A stretch of DNA of 64,000 bases from Arthrobotrys musiformis (taxonomy: Eukaryota; Ascomycota; Orbiliomycetes; Orbiliales; Orbiliaceae), in NCBI GenBank assembly GCA_036971715.1, contig JAVHJL010000004.1, positions 1,116,001 to 1,180,000 of the forward strand, read 5' to 3'. Made by a program: the position numbers and the translations under genes. The notes beneath the pieces are model-generated. The model was not told the DNA's origin. It made no database searches and saw only the letters and a list, made by a program, of their open reading frames with translations. Positions 21,099-31,167 of the stretch are shown here, piece after piece (position 1 is the stretch's first letter; every line of letters starts with the position of its first letter).

Positions 21099-21832
21099 CG
21101 AAAAAGAAACCCAGAAAACTGACGCTAATAACACCGCCACCAAAGGTGACTCTTCGAATCCGGTTATTCGGAGATATGTCTGTCGTTGAACAGTACCACG
21201 GGAAAGAAGCTTACTGGGGTGAATTTCCCGCTGTTGACCCAGCGGCGCTTGTCTTTCATTATAGTCAATGTGTGATTGAAAATGTTGGGGCGAACTCGAC
21301 AGCCTCTGGTTTCCCTAGAATTCTAGGAAACTGGAGGCGACAAATCAGTATAATATCACCATCGTGTATGCCTTCACAAGATCAAGTCTGGCCAGAACGC
21401 ACCTCGCTAACATTGCGACCTTTTTAGTCCTACCTCTTCCAGAGCTTAAACGCCCTAGGCTCGATGAATGTGGCAATGGGTGTGACTACGCCTGGGGAGG
21501 GCGGGGCCTGGTAGAAGAAGAAGAAGAAGAAGAAGAAGAAGCATGGTTGGAAAATTCGGAGCACTACGGTTGAGATTTAAACTGATACATTCGAGTTTAA
21601 CATAAAGGATATCTCTGAACCACCCTGACGCTGGGAACGATCCATTAGTATACGTATATACAGCTATAACGATCAGCCAATAGTGCATTGGCCTTGGCGG
21701 CTGTTAGTCAAACATTTGCTGGGGTTTATCAGCTCCAAGACAACCCCAATCTGTAGAAACTTGCTCCTCGACCTAGATCTAACTAGAATACTACATAAGA
21801 ATAAATTCACCAGGATTGACAATTTCATAAGG
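21099..21832. other. Intergenic region or unassigned 3' part of the unknown gene
   Basis: This contains a protein-like frame at about 21130-21300 that could not be joined to upstream exons, and a (GAA)n tract at 21513-21540. The rest is featureless and includes the ADP-ribosylglycohydrolase leader. Confidence 0.35.
21513..21540 (+). repeat. (GAA)n microsatellite
   Basis: About nine uninterrupted GAA/AGA triplets. They lie outside any supported exon. Confidence 0.9.
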
Positions 21833-23251
21833 ATGTCGACTTCTTCCGTCTCCCTAGAGTCTCGAATCAAGGGCGCCATTGTCGGCGTGGCGGTTGCAGA
21901 TGCCCTCGGCGGGCCGTACGTTCTCCTCTCCCCGCCCTCATTTGCGCTTTCGTCAACATGCCGATATTTCGGTACAGCGACGCCTAAGGGGGTATTGAAC
22001 TGAGGTCAGCTTTCGTACACATATAGCGTCGAATTCCAAAGACGAGGGTCCTTCCTCAAGGTGACGGGTTTTCAGGCAAACCTCAACTTCAATTTACCGC
22101 CCGGGTAGGTGTAGCTTTGATACCCGTCCCAGCCCGGCTGGTGGCTGCAGGTCACCGGCTGCAACCACACGCAACGCATTTCGAACCAGGCTCTTTTTGA
22201 AGCTCGAGAAGTCATGCAAGATCGATAATTGAGACGTCTTCATAAATATAATAAATTTCCTAACTGTTGTAGAAAGATTCTAGAGCATGGACCGATGATA
22301 CCTCCATGACCCTCTGCCTCGCCCAATCCCTCATAGACAAAAAAACCTTCTCCGCAGCCTCACAGCTCCAAAACTACATCGCCTGGTTCCACACCGGCTA
22401 CCTCTCATCCACAGGTCACTGCTTCGACATCGGAAACCTCACCCGTCAAACACTATCATTCTGGAACTCCCACATCCCCAGAAAACCAGTATCTTCCAAT
22501 CAACCCAATGACCTCCCGTCCGATGAGGCTCTGGAAAAGGCGCAGAAGGATCTTAACAAATCCTACGCTAGGGATGTATACTGCGGCAACGGCAGCTTAA
22601 TGCGTACCGTTCCAATCGGATTATTTTATTACTCCTCCCCGCAAGAAGATATTGTCAAATTCTCCCACCGGGCGAGTGAACTTACCCACCCTTGCAGTAC
22701 CAACGGCGAAGCGTGCGCGGTTTACGACGTCCTAGTGGCATTCATCCTCTCCACCGCCGAATCCACAGGCAGCATACCCAGCAAACAGGCGGTATTTGAA
22801 AAATTCGCCACCCTCGAATTCGAGAGTAAAGTTTTGAGGGATAGGTTCGCGGTATACACGTCGCTCGAGGACTTTGCGGAACGGGATGAGGAGTTGATTT
22901 CCAGCTCCGGATTTGTGGTGCACTCCCTCGAAGCGGCCTTGTGGGCTTTCTTTACGACGGAAAAGTGGGAGGATGGCGCGCTTAAGGTTGTTAATTTGGG
23001 TAAGTGGTTATGATCACATGCTGCCCCCTTTAAAAAATCTTATATAGATTGTTTTGGGATATCGATTGATCATGATGCGTCTAGGCGACGATGCGGACAC
23101 CGTTGGTGCCATATACGGTGGACTAGCTGGTGCCTACTACGGGCTCGAAGCTATTCCCGAGAAGTGGAGGGAGGAACTATTGCAGAAAGATGTAGTCGAC
23201 GGTATCGCCGAGAATCTGTGGAAGGTCATTGCAGAGAAGAGTGGCAATTGA
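21833..23251 (+). CDS. ADP-ribosylglycohydrolase family protein
   Basis: Four exons: 21833..21915, 22027..22104, 22284..22999 and 23085..23251, encoding 347 aa. The N-terminal motif GAIVGVAVADALGGP-VEF opens the ADP-ribosylglycohydrolase (DraG/ARH) fold. The metal-binding AWTDDTSMTLCLAQS is built across the second intron, and the C-terminal metal motif GDDADTVGAIYGGLAGAYYG is built across the third. These Asp/Thr clusters bind the two Mg ions that hydrolyse ADP-ribose linkages on proteins or small molecules. The length is typical of the fungal group. Substrate specificity cannot be predicted. The conserved PVEF and WTDDTSM motifs appear only in the spliced product, which supports the intron choices. 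Confidence 0.9.
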
Positions 23252-24067
23252 GTTTATAATTTAAGCTGGGTGGTAATACAGATGGGAGAGGGTCCCTCGA
23301 GGAGGGGTCTTCCTGAAACAGGGGAAAATATATAAAAAGAACCAAGTGACGCACAACTATCAAGCTTGACATGGATTTAAGAAGAATCTAGGATACAGTA
23401 ACACGAGGGAGTAGTTCTTCATATACCTAGCATCGTGCTGACTAATTTAGCCTCGGGCAGGCACCAAAGCCAGCAGTGCTCACTCCAAAAGGAGCGCCAA
23501 ATCTAGTGGTCTATGCAACCACTATCTCCAAAAGTGGCCCAGTGATTTCAGTGCAAGGTAACCGCTTTATTAGGTACCATAAATCCTCGCTGGCCCTGGG
23601 AACGAGACCACGCTGGCTACCCCTTGGTAATAAAAGCGTTTCTACATCCACGGTCCAGAAGGCTCCATAAGCTCTATATAAGAGCAGAGGAGGCAAGTGG
23701 CGAAACAAAGTTATTAAAATGAGAAGGGATAATAGTAAACAAGGAACAGGAGCCTCATGTTAGGGAGTAACAGCAGCAAAAGGGTCGGGTGATAGACAGA
23801 AAAGGCGTAACAAGTCAAGGAGGAAGAAAATAGAGAGGAAGAAAGGAGATGATAGGGAGGAAGAGGAAGAAAGAAAACGAAGTCGCTGATACCGAATAAG
23901 AGTTTCTTTTTTAACAAAATATTTCAATCCCTTTCCTGTCCTCTATCCGAATAATTCAAATTGCTATGGAGCGTAGCCGAACATAGCTATTCTCTCTAGA
24001 CAATTTTGATCCCGACCAAAATATCTTTAACCTGCTTTTAAGAAAAAAACCCAGTCTTGTCTTAAAT
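23252..24067. other. Convergent intergenic region
   Basis: This lies between the stops of the ADP-ribosylglycohydrolase (+) and YPD1 (-). It includes a purine-rich stretch around 23810-23880 and no coding or RNA gene that I can support. Confidence 0.45.
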
Positions 24068-24719
24068 TCACTGACTCGCCTTCGCTGTGACTTCTGCCGG
24101 AGCATCTTCCTCCTCGTCGACGGCGAAATATATCTTTAACCAGGTCTCTGCCGAAGTGTAATCCTCCTTCATATTCGGTAGCAGCTTTGTGATTTTTTCC
24201 AGCGCTTCTTTTTCCTGGATATCCTTGGTACCTGCTTCGTCCTTAAGGGCCCCTAGATGCTGGATCTTTTCGCAAATATCTCTGACTTTGAAGAGCCCTA
24301 GGGTTGCTGAAGAACCCTTGAGAAAGTGGCCTAGCGACGACAGCTGACCGAGGTCTTTGACTTTTCTAATCATTGCAGGATAAATATTAGCGAACGCATT
24401 ATCGGGCGACCAACCAAGCTTGCGGTCGTTTGAAGCCCCTAGGTATCCCAAAGGTATAGGGGAGAATGTTCCACATACAAGGCTTCGTCCATCTGGCTGA
24501 AAGTGGTGTCTGCCTGGTCAAAAAATCCTAGCACGAGTCCCCGGCTGAATTCTCTATCCGGGTCATCGTCGTCCATTTCTAGTATCTGCTCGAAGGTTTC
24601 AATGTCGACGTAATCCGCAGCATCTTCTGGGAGATTGAAAATGTCCTGTACAATACGGGTTAACGGTGCCCGGATCTGGAATAGATGGATTGTATCTGAA
24701 GACTAACCTCGTCCGACAT
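24068..24719 (-). CDS. YPD1: Histidine-containing phosphotransfer protein Ypd1
   Basis: Three exons: 24719..24708 (12 nt, MSDE only), 24645..24479 and 24365..24068, encoding 158 aa. The spliced sequence gives the HPt signature MDEALKVKDLGQLSSLGHFLKGSSATLGL, with the phospho-accepting His73 in LGHFLKGSS. The preceding helices (VDIETFEQILEMDDDD...FSRGLVLGFFDQADTTF) match the Ypd1 four-helix bundle. Ypd1 passes phosphate between hybrid histidine kinases and the response regulators Ssk1 and Skn7 in osmotic and oxidative stress signalling, in cytosol and nucleus. An alternative start at 24451 inside the second intron would lose the first helix and is not used here. The last 15 residues are acidic and Ala-rich. 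Confidence 0.92.
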
Positions 24720-25135
24720 GTTGGGCGGGGATCTGAATTGTGCAAGACTACGTGTACGTGGTAGGGATCAAGGGTGAATGTATGTGTGTATGTATGAATG
24801 AATGAACGGAAGGGTAGTAGGTGGGATTAATTAAGTTGAGGAAGGGTGGTGTTTTGAAGGGTCTGATTTATGGGTTGATTCGATTGTGGGGTTTTCGGGT
24901 TGGCTTGTTGTTTTGGGGACGTCGTCAGGTCGACTTTGTCGGAAAACCGTCTGATCTTGCAAATCCTGGTATTGATAAAGCCCAAACGCTGGGAAATGAC
25001 CAAAAAAGGTGTTCTATCGACGGGATATCGGAACCTTGGTGGTTTGTGATTTGATTTTTAAAAAAATAAAAGTCTTCGCAGGGTGGAAGTGATATTGTTA
25101 GCTTGGCTACTGATGCATATTTAAGTGATTCCCAT

Positions 25136-25157
25136 GGTTTGGTTTGGTTTGGTTTGG
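25136..25157 (+). repeat. (GGTTT)n short tandem repeat
   Basis: Four consecutive GGTTT units in non-coding DNA upstream of YPD1. Confidence 0.85.
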
Positions 25158-27703
25158 CTGCCCGTGTGGGGTTGAGAGGGGATGGTAGGTCATGTATGTA
25201 TGTAGGTATGTATGTTGGTCAGGTAGGGGAGGGTCCCCGCTGAACGGTGCATCTGGAATACGGCCGTTATGACATAACATAGCCCGAGAATCACACCAAA
25301 CGACACACCGGCTAAACCACAACCTCGATGGGCCAGCGATGAGGCGAAAAAAGGTAACGGAGAGCGTGAGCGAAGCGATGGCCGGTGACTTACGAGGAAG
25401 CTCGAAACTCGGGTAGTTGAGCAAGATGCCTTGCCTTGCCTTGTGGACGGCAGGAGATCGAGAGCCAGAGTTTGCCGGCCGGTGGGGAGAGCAGGTAACG
25501 GTAGTGGTATGACTTTTCCGCCGGTCGACCTTGACTTGACCAGCCAGCAGCCTGTGTTAAGTTTGGGAGAAGGCGAATGGGAATGGATGGATGGATGGAG
25601 GTGGAAGAGGTAAGGTGGTGTGCCCCTCTCGGTCTGGTCTGAAGTGCGCATGAAATTGAAACAAACGAGTTAGCTTCGGCACCAAACCAGATGATGACGT
25701 TACAAAGGGTAAAGGCGGCCACGCCCGAGTCAATTTAAAGTGCAGAGCAGAGCAAAGTGCCTGGTCCAGAGTACATTACATACGTATGTCTGCACGGTAA
25801 GTAATCCACGAACCTCTTGAATGTTCTAGCTAGTTTGGTGCGGGAGAGCGGGTACGTATGTGTATTATTGGACTGACTGACTGACACCCAAGGAATAATC
25901 ACAATAGGAACGATCATGCACGGAATAAAGACTTTAAAAGAAAAGGTTAAAAAAGGGACCCGAAGAAAACTCCAACAATAGAAGCCAGGAACTCGTCCAG
26001 AAGTCCCAAAAGAAGGGCAGATCGGGATATAATATGGGAACTGATCGGATCAGAGAAAAGAAAAAGAGGGGCCCCTCGAACCCTCCGCACCGTGGTGAAG
26101 CCAGGCTAGGCCTGGGTCCCTACCCACTACTCAGCTGGACCCAGTCGAACTAAGGAACCCGGCAACCGTTCGAGCAAATGCGGAAGAATCCTCACAAAAA
26201 GTTGGCAGTAGCCCCGGTAGCCCATGCAAGGGAAGACAAAGGTAAGCAGGAAACGGCACAGCACAGACCTAACTAACGAATAACCTCTCTGGCCTCTTTT
26301 GCCTTTACTCCTCGAAGCAAGCAGGTCGTTCCTATTTTTTGCTTTTATCTCCACTCTTTACCCTGCACCTGGGCCTTCGATGGAGTTTTTTATATTGTTT
26401 TTTTCGACAGAGTGCGCTGGTAAAGTGGGAGAAAGTGGGGCCGAATCGGTAGGCCTATAGGCATCTATAGTGTTCGTGTGGGCGTTGAAAAATAAATGAA
26501 AAACGATCTTAAAAAAGTTGGTCCCGGTAGTTACCAGGCACCAGTATCATATCGTATCTTATCCTTTCTATCGTTGGATCGAGCGAGACTGAGTGCAGGT
26601 GCGGGGCGGCTAAATCACGCATCCTCTCCAATACAAAGTATGCATTATTGACCCAGAATCAGACGATGAAAAAAATGCGAATCTGAGAAAGCACAGACCT
26701 TAATTGCAAGATCGAAAAGCCTGCTCGAACCTACTTGGGTTATATGTAAGTCTCTACTGTGCTATTATAATCACTGATAGTATAGTATAGATCAGATGTC
26801 GAGACATACGATTGTTACGCCATTATTCCGAATTCTAAAATCCCTTTCCTGGCCAGCCGACGTCGTCATCTAACACTTACAATACAAACCTTACCGGTCC
26901 TCGTTCCAAACTTTGCGGCGACTCTACTTCTAAAATAAATTCTAGAACAAACTCTCCCCTACCTAACCCGGCTTTATCTACCTCAAATGGTGCAACCGGA
27001 CCCTGACCTGACATTTCATGTTCTTTTCCGCATTTCCCAAGGGCTGTCGTAGCCGATGAACGGCGCCACTAGCGATGGTGACAGAATCTTACTCGGGGAG
27101 TTGAGAAAGTGACCTGAAATGGGAGTGTGACACGAATATAGCACATGGATGTTGAGATATTTCGAGTTTCTGATTCAAAACGCGAATCTAGAATCTTTGC
27201 CCCACAGACGGCAGGCGTATCCCTGATCTTTAGTACGGCATCGGTGTATCAGGGACCCCGGATAATAAGTATATTTTCCTCTTTGTCGAAGTGGAATCGC
27301 ATAGGTCACGCACAGATATGAGGCTACCAGACTAAAACTGAAAGGAAACGAACGGGTAGCGGATTTATGTCCCATCAAATCATAAATCACATTTGCTATA
27401 GCTGTATCGGGAACAACCGGTACAGCTACAGGGAAGTAGAATAGACAGATATCCGTTCTGTCAACGGTCTTATGTATCTCTCGTCACCTTTTTTTTTCTT
27501 CGTGGGCGCTTATAGCGAGGAGATAAAATGTCCGTCTGGGAGTCGAGTCGAGTCGCTCCTAACTGGAGACTGTAGCAAGCATTTCATCGACGATCTACAC
27601 TTGGTACCCCCATTAAAGATAGAATGTTTCTGCATCGATTAAATTCGAGCGCTTTCGAAATGCACAGCTCGTATATCTGTCGGCTTATGCTTTTGCTCCA
27701 AAC

Positions 27704-27707
<4 letters not shown>

Positions 27708-27737
<30 letters not shown>
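27708..27737 (+). repeat. Thirty-base poly-T tract
   Basis: An uninterrupted run of about 30 T. On the minus strand it is a poly-A run, which may be a simple homopolymer or the tail of an old retroposed transcript. No element body or target-site duplication was identified. Confidence 0.85.
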
Positions 27738-28641
27738 CGCACTTTCTCCAATTGGGCGGTGGGAAGGCAGTCTCTACGATGTTCTGGGCCCTGCCAGAAC
27801 TGTGCCGTCCCGAATTCTCACCTGTACTGTGACATCATCGGCGTTAGGACAGATGTGGAGCTCGCCCTTTCCTTCGGGCTCCCAACCCTGTTCGCTGTTC
27901 ACAAGGGAATAACCCCCAACAGTCCGCAACGCAGAAATCTCATAAAACTACATGTAGAAGGTACTCGATCAGGTACTTTTACACACTAGGAATGTATGTT
28001 TTTTTACCCCACTCTGGGAATTATTTTTGGGTTGCGACCGTGTAGACGTGTTATACATGATGGGATGGTGGGATTTATGGAATTCGGCGTGTGGGGTTCT
28101 ATTCGACAACTCACCTGACCTTTCGGGGTTGTTCGGCCCTAGCTTTCGGAGGGATGTCAAGGGTCTGGGATTACTAAAGAGGGATTAAGCTTAAGCTTGT
28201 ATCACAATTTGAGAAATTATGCTGTTGCATGTTGTGCAATCTAGCTAATGGATCGATACGGCGGCGTTAAGTGCAATTACCTATGTCTGAATGAGGTATT
28301 CGACTCGGCACATTCTATAGATCTCTACGGGACCCAGACGCTTTAAGTCTTCAGGTCCTGAAAACCTTAGCTAGGATTTTCGTAATTAATAATTGTGTAT
28401 TATAGTATACAATATTGTTGGAGGGCTCTGCTCCTAGCCTTATTACTTGCACTTACTAACTAGTACTAGGTAAGCAGGAAGCGCATAAGTAAATGTAGCT
28501 TCGCCAGATCCATGGGTTCGAAGCCAGGGCTAGTAATTTATATCTTTCAAACTTGCACATAAATATGTTTTCTGCAGCTTATGGTCGGAATATAGATTAG
28601 CCAAATCCACAACATCAACTAGCTAAATATAGGTAGCTGGG

Positions 28642-30365
28642 CTATACGCGAATTCCCTCGTCTTGGCCTTGGCTACGGTCAAAACGCCTGCGATTCGATC
28701 TTCTTCTGCGATTCTGTCTCACGGGAGTTCTCGAGTTCGAAACCAGGAAAGTGGCTAGGCTAGGTGATGTAACTGGTCTTGGTGCCTGTGCCTGTGCCTG
28801 TGCCTCCGCCCCAGTGGGTTGCGTGGTGCTTCGAGCACTCGAAGAAGAAGCGGTCGTCGTTCTCGAATTCGAAACTAGGAAAGTGGCCAAACTGGGCGAC
28901 GTCGACTTGACTGGTTTCGGTGATTCTAGTGGGGCCCCATGGTCCCTGCTGCCGGTAATACCGAAACGGGCTAACGGCGGCCTATTACTGGCTTCCCCGG
29001 CTCTCGATTCCTGTTCTCTAGGTCTGGATGCAAGAATGGGTTCCAGTGGTTTAGGCCCGTCTTTTCTCGGAACGCGAGGATCTGCAATTGGGAATCTTGC
29101 TCTCGATCTCTGAGGCGTCTGTGAACTTTCAGCCACAGGTTTGGAAGACGGCAATTCCTGGGTCTGTGTATTTGTGGTCTCTATCTCTATCGACGGTGAG
29201 TGTATACGCACGGGAGCTTTACCCTGGCGTTTGCTTTCGGGTTGCTCCTCGCGCTTTGAAGGTAGTTCCAAGGAGTATATGTCGTCGTCCTGTATCTCGC
29301 TGTCGTCGTCACTTGTCCCCTTATCCGCCTCCCTCAGTTCGTCGTTTTCCAATTGCAAGCGATATACTGTTTCTGACAACTCAGAGATGTCCACGTCTTG
29401 AGCTGCAATCTTTTTCTCTAATTTCCTAATGTCATTCAGTAATTTCACTTTACCGGCCGTTAGCTTTTCATTTTGAAGTTTTAGACCATCTAAAGTGTTC
29501 AAATCTATCCCCGGGCTTTCGACGTGTCCGCCTTGTTCTCGGGCGGAGGAGTTGATTATTCTTCGAACCTCGTCTACACCTCCTTGCAGTCGTTTTAATT
29601 CTCCCCTCGCCCATTCAGCTCTCCGGCCTTGGGCTATAGCCTTTAGATCCGCAGGTTTATTGCTTTTGACTGATTTCTGGAGTTTTTCAGCCACGAGCAT
29701 CCAACTGTCGCTTTCGCCAGCTACTTCAACGAGGGTGGCAATCGTATTTTCCATTTCTCGGATGAGGTCCGACCATGACTGTGGGCTTGAAGTAGTACTG
29801 GGGCTCGAACTACCCTCGGGCTTTGTACTACTGGGCTATTCGAATATTCTTAGTCTTCAAAATAATAATTATCTAGCCAAGTATTCCTGAGAAAAGTGAT
29901 TCACTTACGCCACCTCTAACTTTCTCAATGCCAAACCAAAAACAACCTTCCAGCTTGATTTTAGGAACCGCCCGCTCCCACGGCAGGTTATTGCCATCGA
30001 ATTCTATCATTTCTTCTGTTCCGGTTGCTGCCATATTCGTCGGCTGCCTCCCACTCCATAGCCGTAGGATGTATTTTGATGCCCCCAGACTGAACTGATT
30101 GTCGCCATTCGGCGGGGCCCAACGGACGGAAACATGACTGTTTATTGTATCATATTTGAAGCCCCAGAAACCGTCCTCCAGCGATAAACCCGCCCTAATA
30201 TCTTTGATCTCATCGAGCGGGCCGAGACTGATGAATGCTCCGGTTAATGCGAAAGCCTTTATTTTGGTATTTAATCATTAGTGTATGTTCGGCCATCTTT
30301 AGTGAGGGGCTGTCTCGTGATCTATAAAGCTAGATCCTTGGGAAGGGTGGATGTCTTACAGCCAT
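28642..30365 (-). CDS. Uncharacterised coiled-coil protein with duplicated C-terminal motif
   Basis: Proposed exons: 30365..30360 (Met-Ala), 30256..29909 and 29835..28642, encoding 515 aa. No family is recognised. Residues 3-118 form a compact, globular-looking region (FISLGPLDEIKDIRAGLSLE; later LPWERAVPKIKLEGCFWFGI) with many aromatics. A Ser/Thr/Pro-rich linker follows, then a charged helical region with coiled-coil periodicity (KLTAGKVKLLNDIRKLEKKI; SELSETVYRLQLENDELREA). The disordered tail carries the 14-residue motif SPSLATFLVSNSRT twice, about 45 residues apart, and ends in a basic Arg-rich stretch. The start exon is the weakest part: GCT|GTAAGA gives a usable ATG and frame, but the true start could lie elsewhere. 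The ATG at 29754 would drop the conserved-looking upstream exon. Confidence 0.55.
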
Positions 30366-31167
30366 TATCTTCTACACGGCATGGTACAAATAACTTTAGT
30401 GATTAATTATCCAGCTACTCAACTACATATGGTTAGATGAAAGAGGTATTTGAGAGATTACAACCGCCACGGTAATTATAACCACTTCTCTCGAGAAAGA
30501 AAATAGTGACAAAACAACGATTCTAGGGGGGGAAATCCTAGGAAGGGATATATATGGTGTGAGGTGCTAATTTAAGATGAAATGCTGAAGCCTCGCGCGC
30601 GCGCTTGTACAATTTGTGTAATGTCGGAAAATGTGGCTGGGTATCATACTGTGGTTTGTAGAGGTACAGAAAGTTCTAATATCCGGGATACGATAATCTG
30701 GGTACCTTGACATATCCCCATATTCTGCCTGGGAAATGTGTTGGCCCTGCGCAGCCCTGCATTGAGGCCGCCAGGCCTGAGGTAGTCTCAGTGGCTTGGG
30801 GCTGTGGGGCCTTTCGAGGGGTTGTTCAAGGCTGGTTAGATCCGCTTGAATTATGCAGGCATGCATATGGGTGAGGTGTGATGTTGAATCCTTGTGGAAA
30901 GTGAATCCGTAAGTAAATTCTTGCCATGCACGGGCCTGGTAGCTATGTTTATCGGTAATGATTTCCAGCTTGTCATTAGACAAGCTGTGATTGAGAAAAA
31001 ATATAGTCTGGGGCTTTGGGGCTTTGGGGCTTTGAGGTTCGTTGGGTCTATAGAATGATACTTTACGTATACCGCCTACTGCTGCGCGAGCTGACCTAGC
31101 CTAGCTTAGTGAACTGGCTGTAGGAATTATACTAACGAGTCTCAGAATCGATATCGTATCGAGAAAC
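30366..31167. other. Divergent intergenic region, coiled-coil / HET gene
   Basis: No supported gene. A short tandem GGGGCTTT repeat (three copies) lies near 31010-31034, and a (CG)n-like GCGCGCGCGC lies at about 30595-30604. Confidence 0.4.

Larger units (their letters stand above)
24720..28641. other. 3.9-kb gene desert between YPD1 and the coiled-coil gene
   Basis: No ORF here shows a recognisable family, consistent codon composition or splice-connected exons. The interval contains short repeats ((GGTTT)n near 25136-25157, GTATGTATG arrays near 25195, GGAT runs near 25587) and a 30-T tract (27708-27737). One minus-strand frame (about 25230-25400) encodes a single hydrophobic segment but has no other support. 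It could hold long untranslated leaders or non-coding RNA. Confidence 0.4.

Noticed and set aside
25190..25651. Minus-strand ORF with one hydrophobic segment (GLAGVSFGVILGLCYVITAVF) as a membrane protein
   Set aside because: The rest is low-complexity Ser/Pro/Arg, there is no recognised family, no splice partners, and overlapping frames of equal length exist on both strands.
28500..28540. GGGTTCGAAGCC as a possible tRNA T-arm
   Set aside because: The flanking bases do not form a five-pair T-stem and no D-arm, anticodon arm or acceptor stem can be built upstream.
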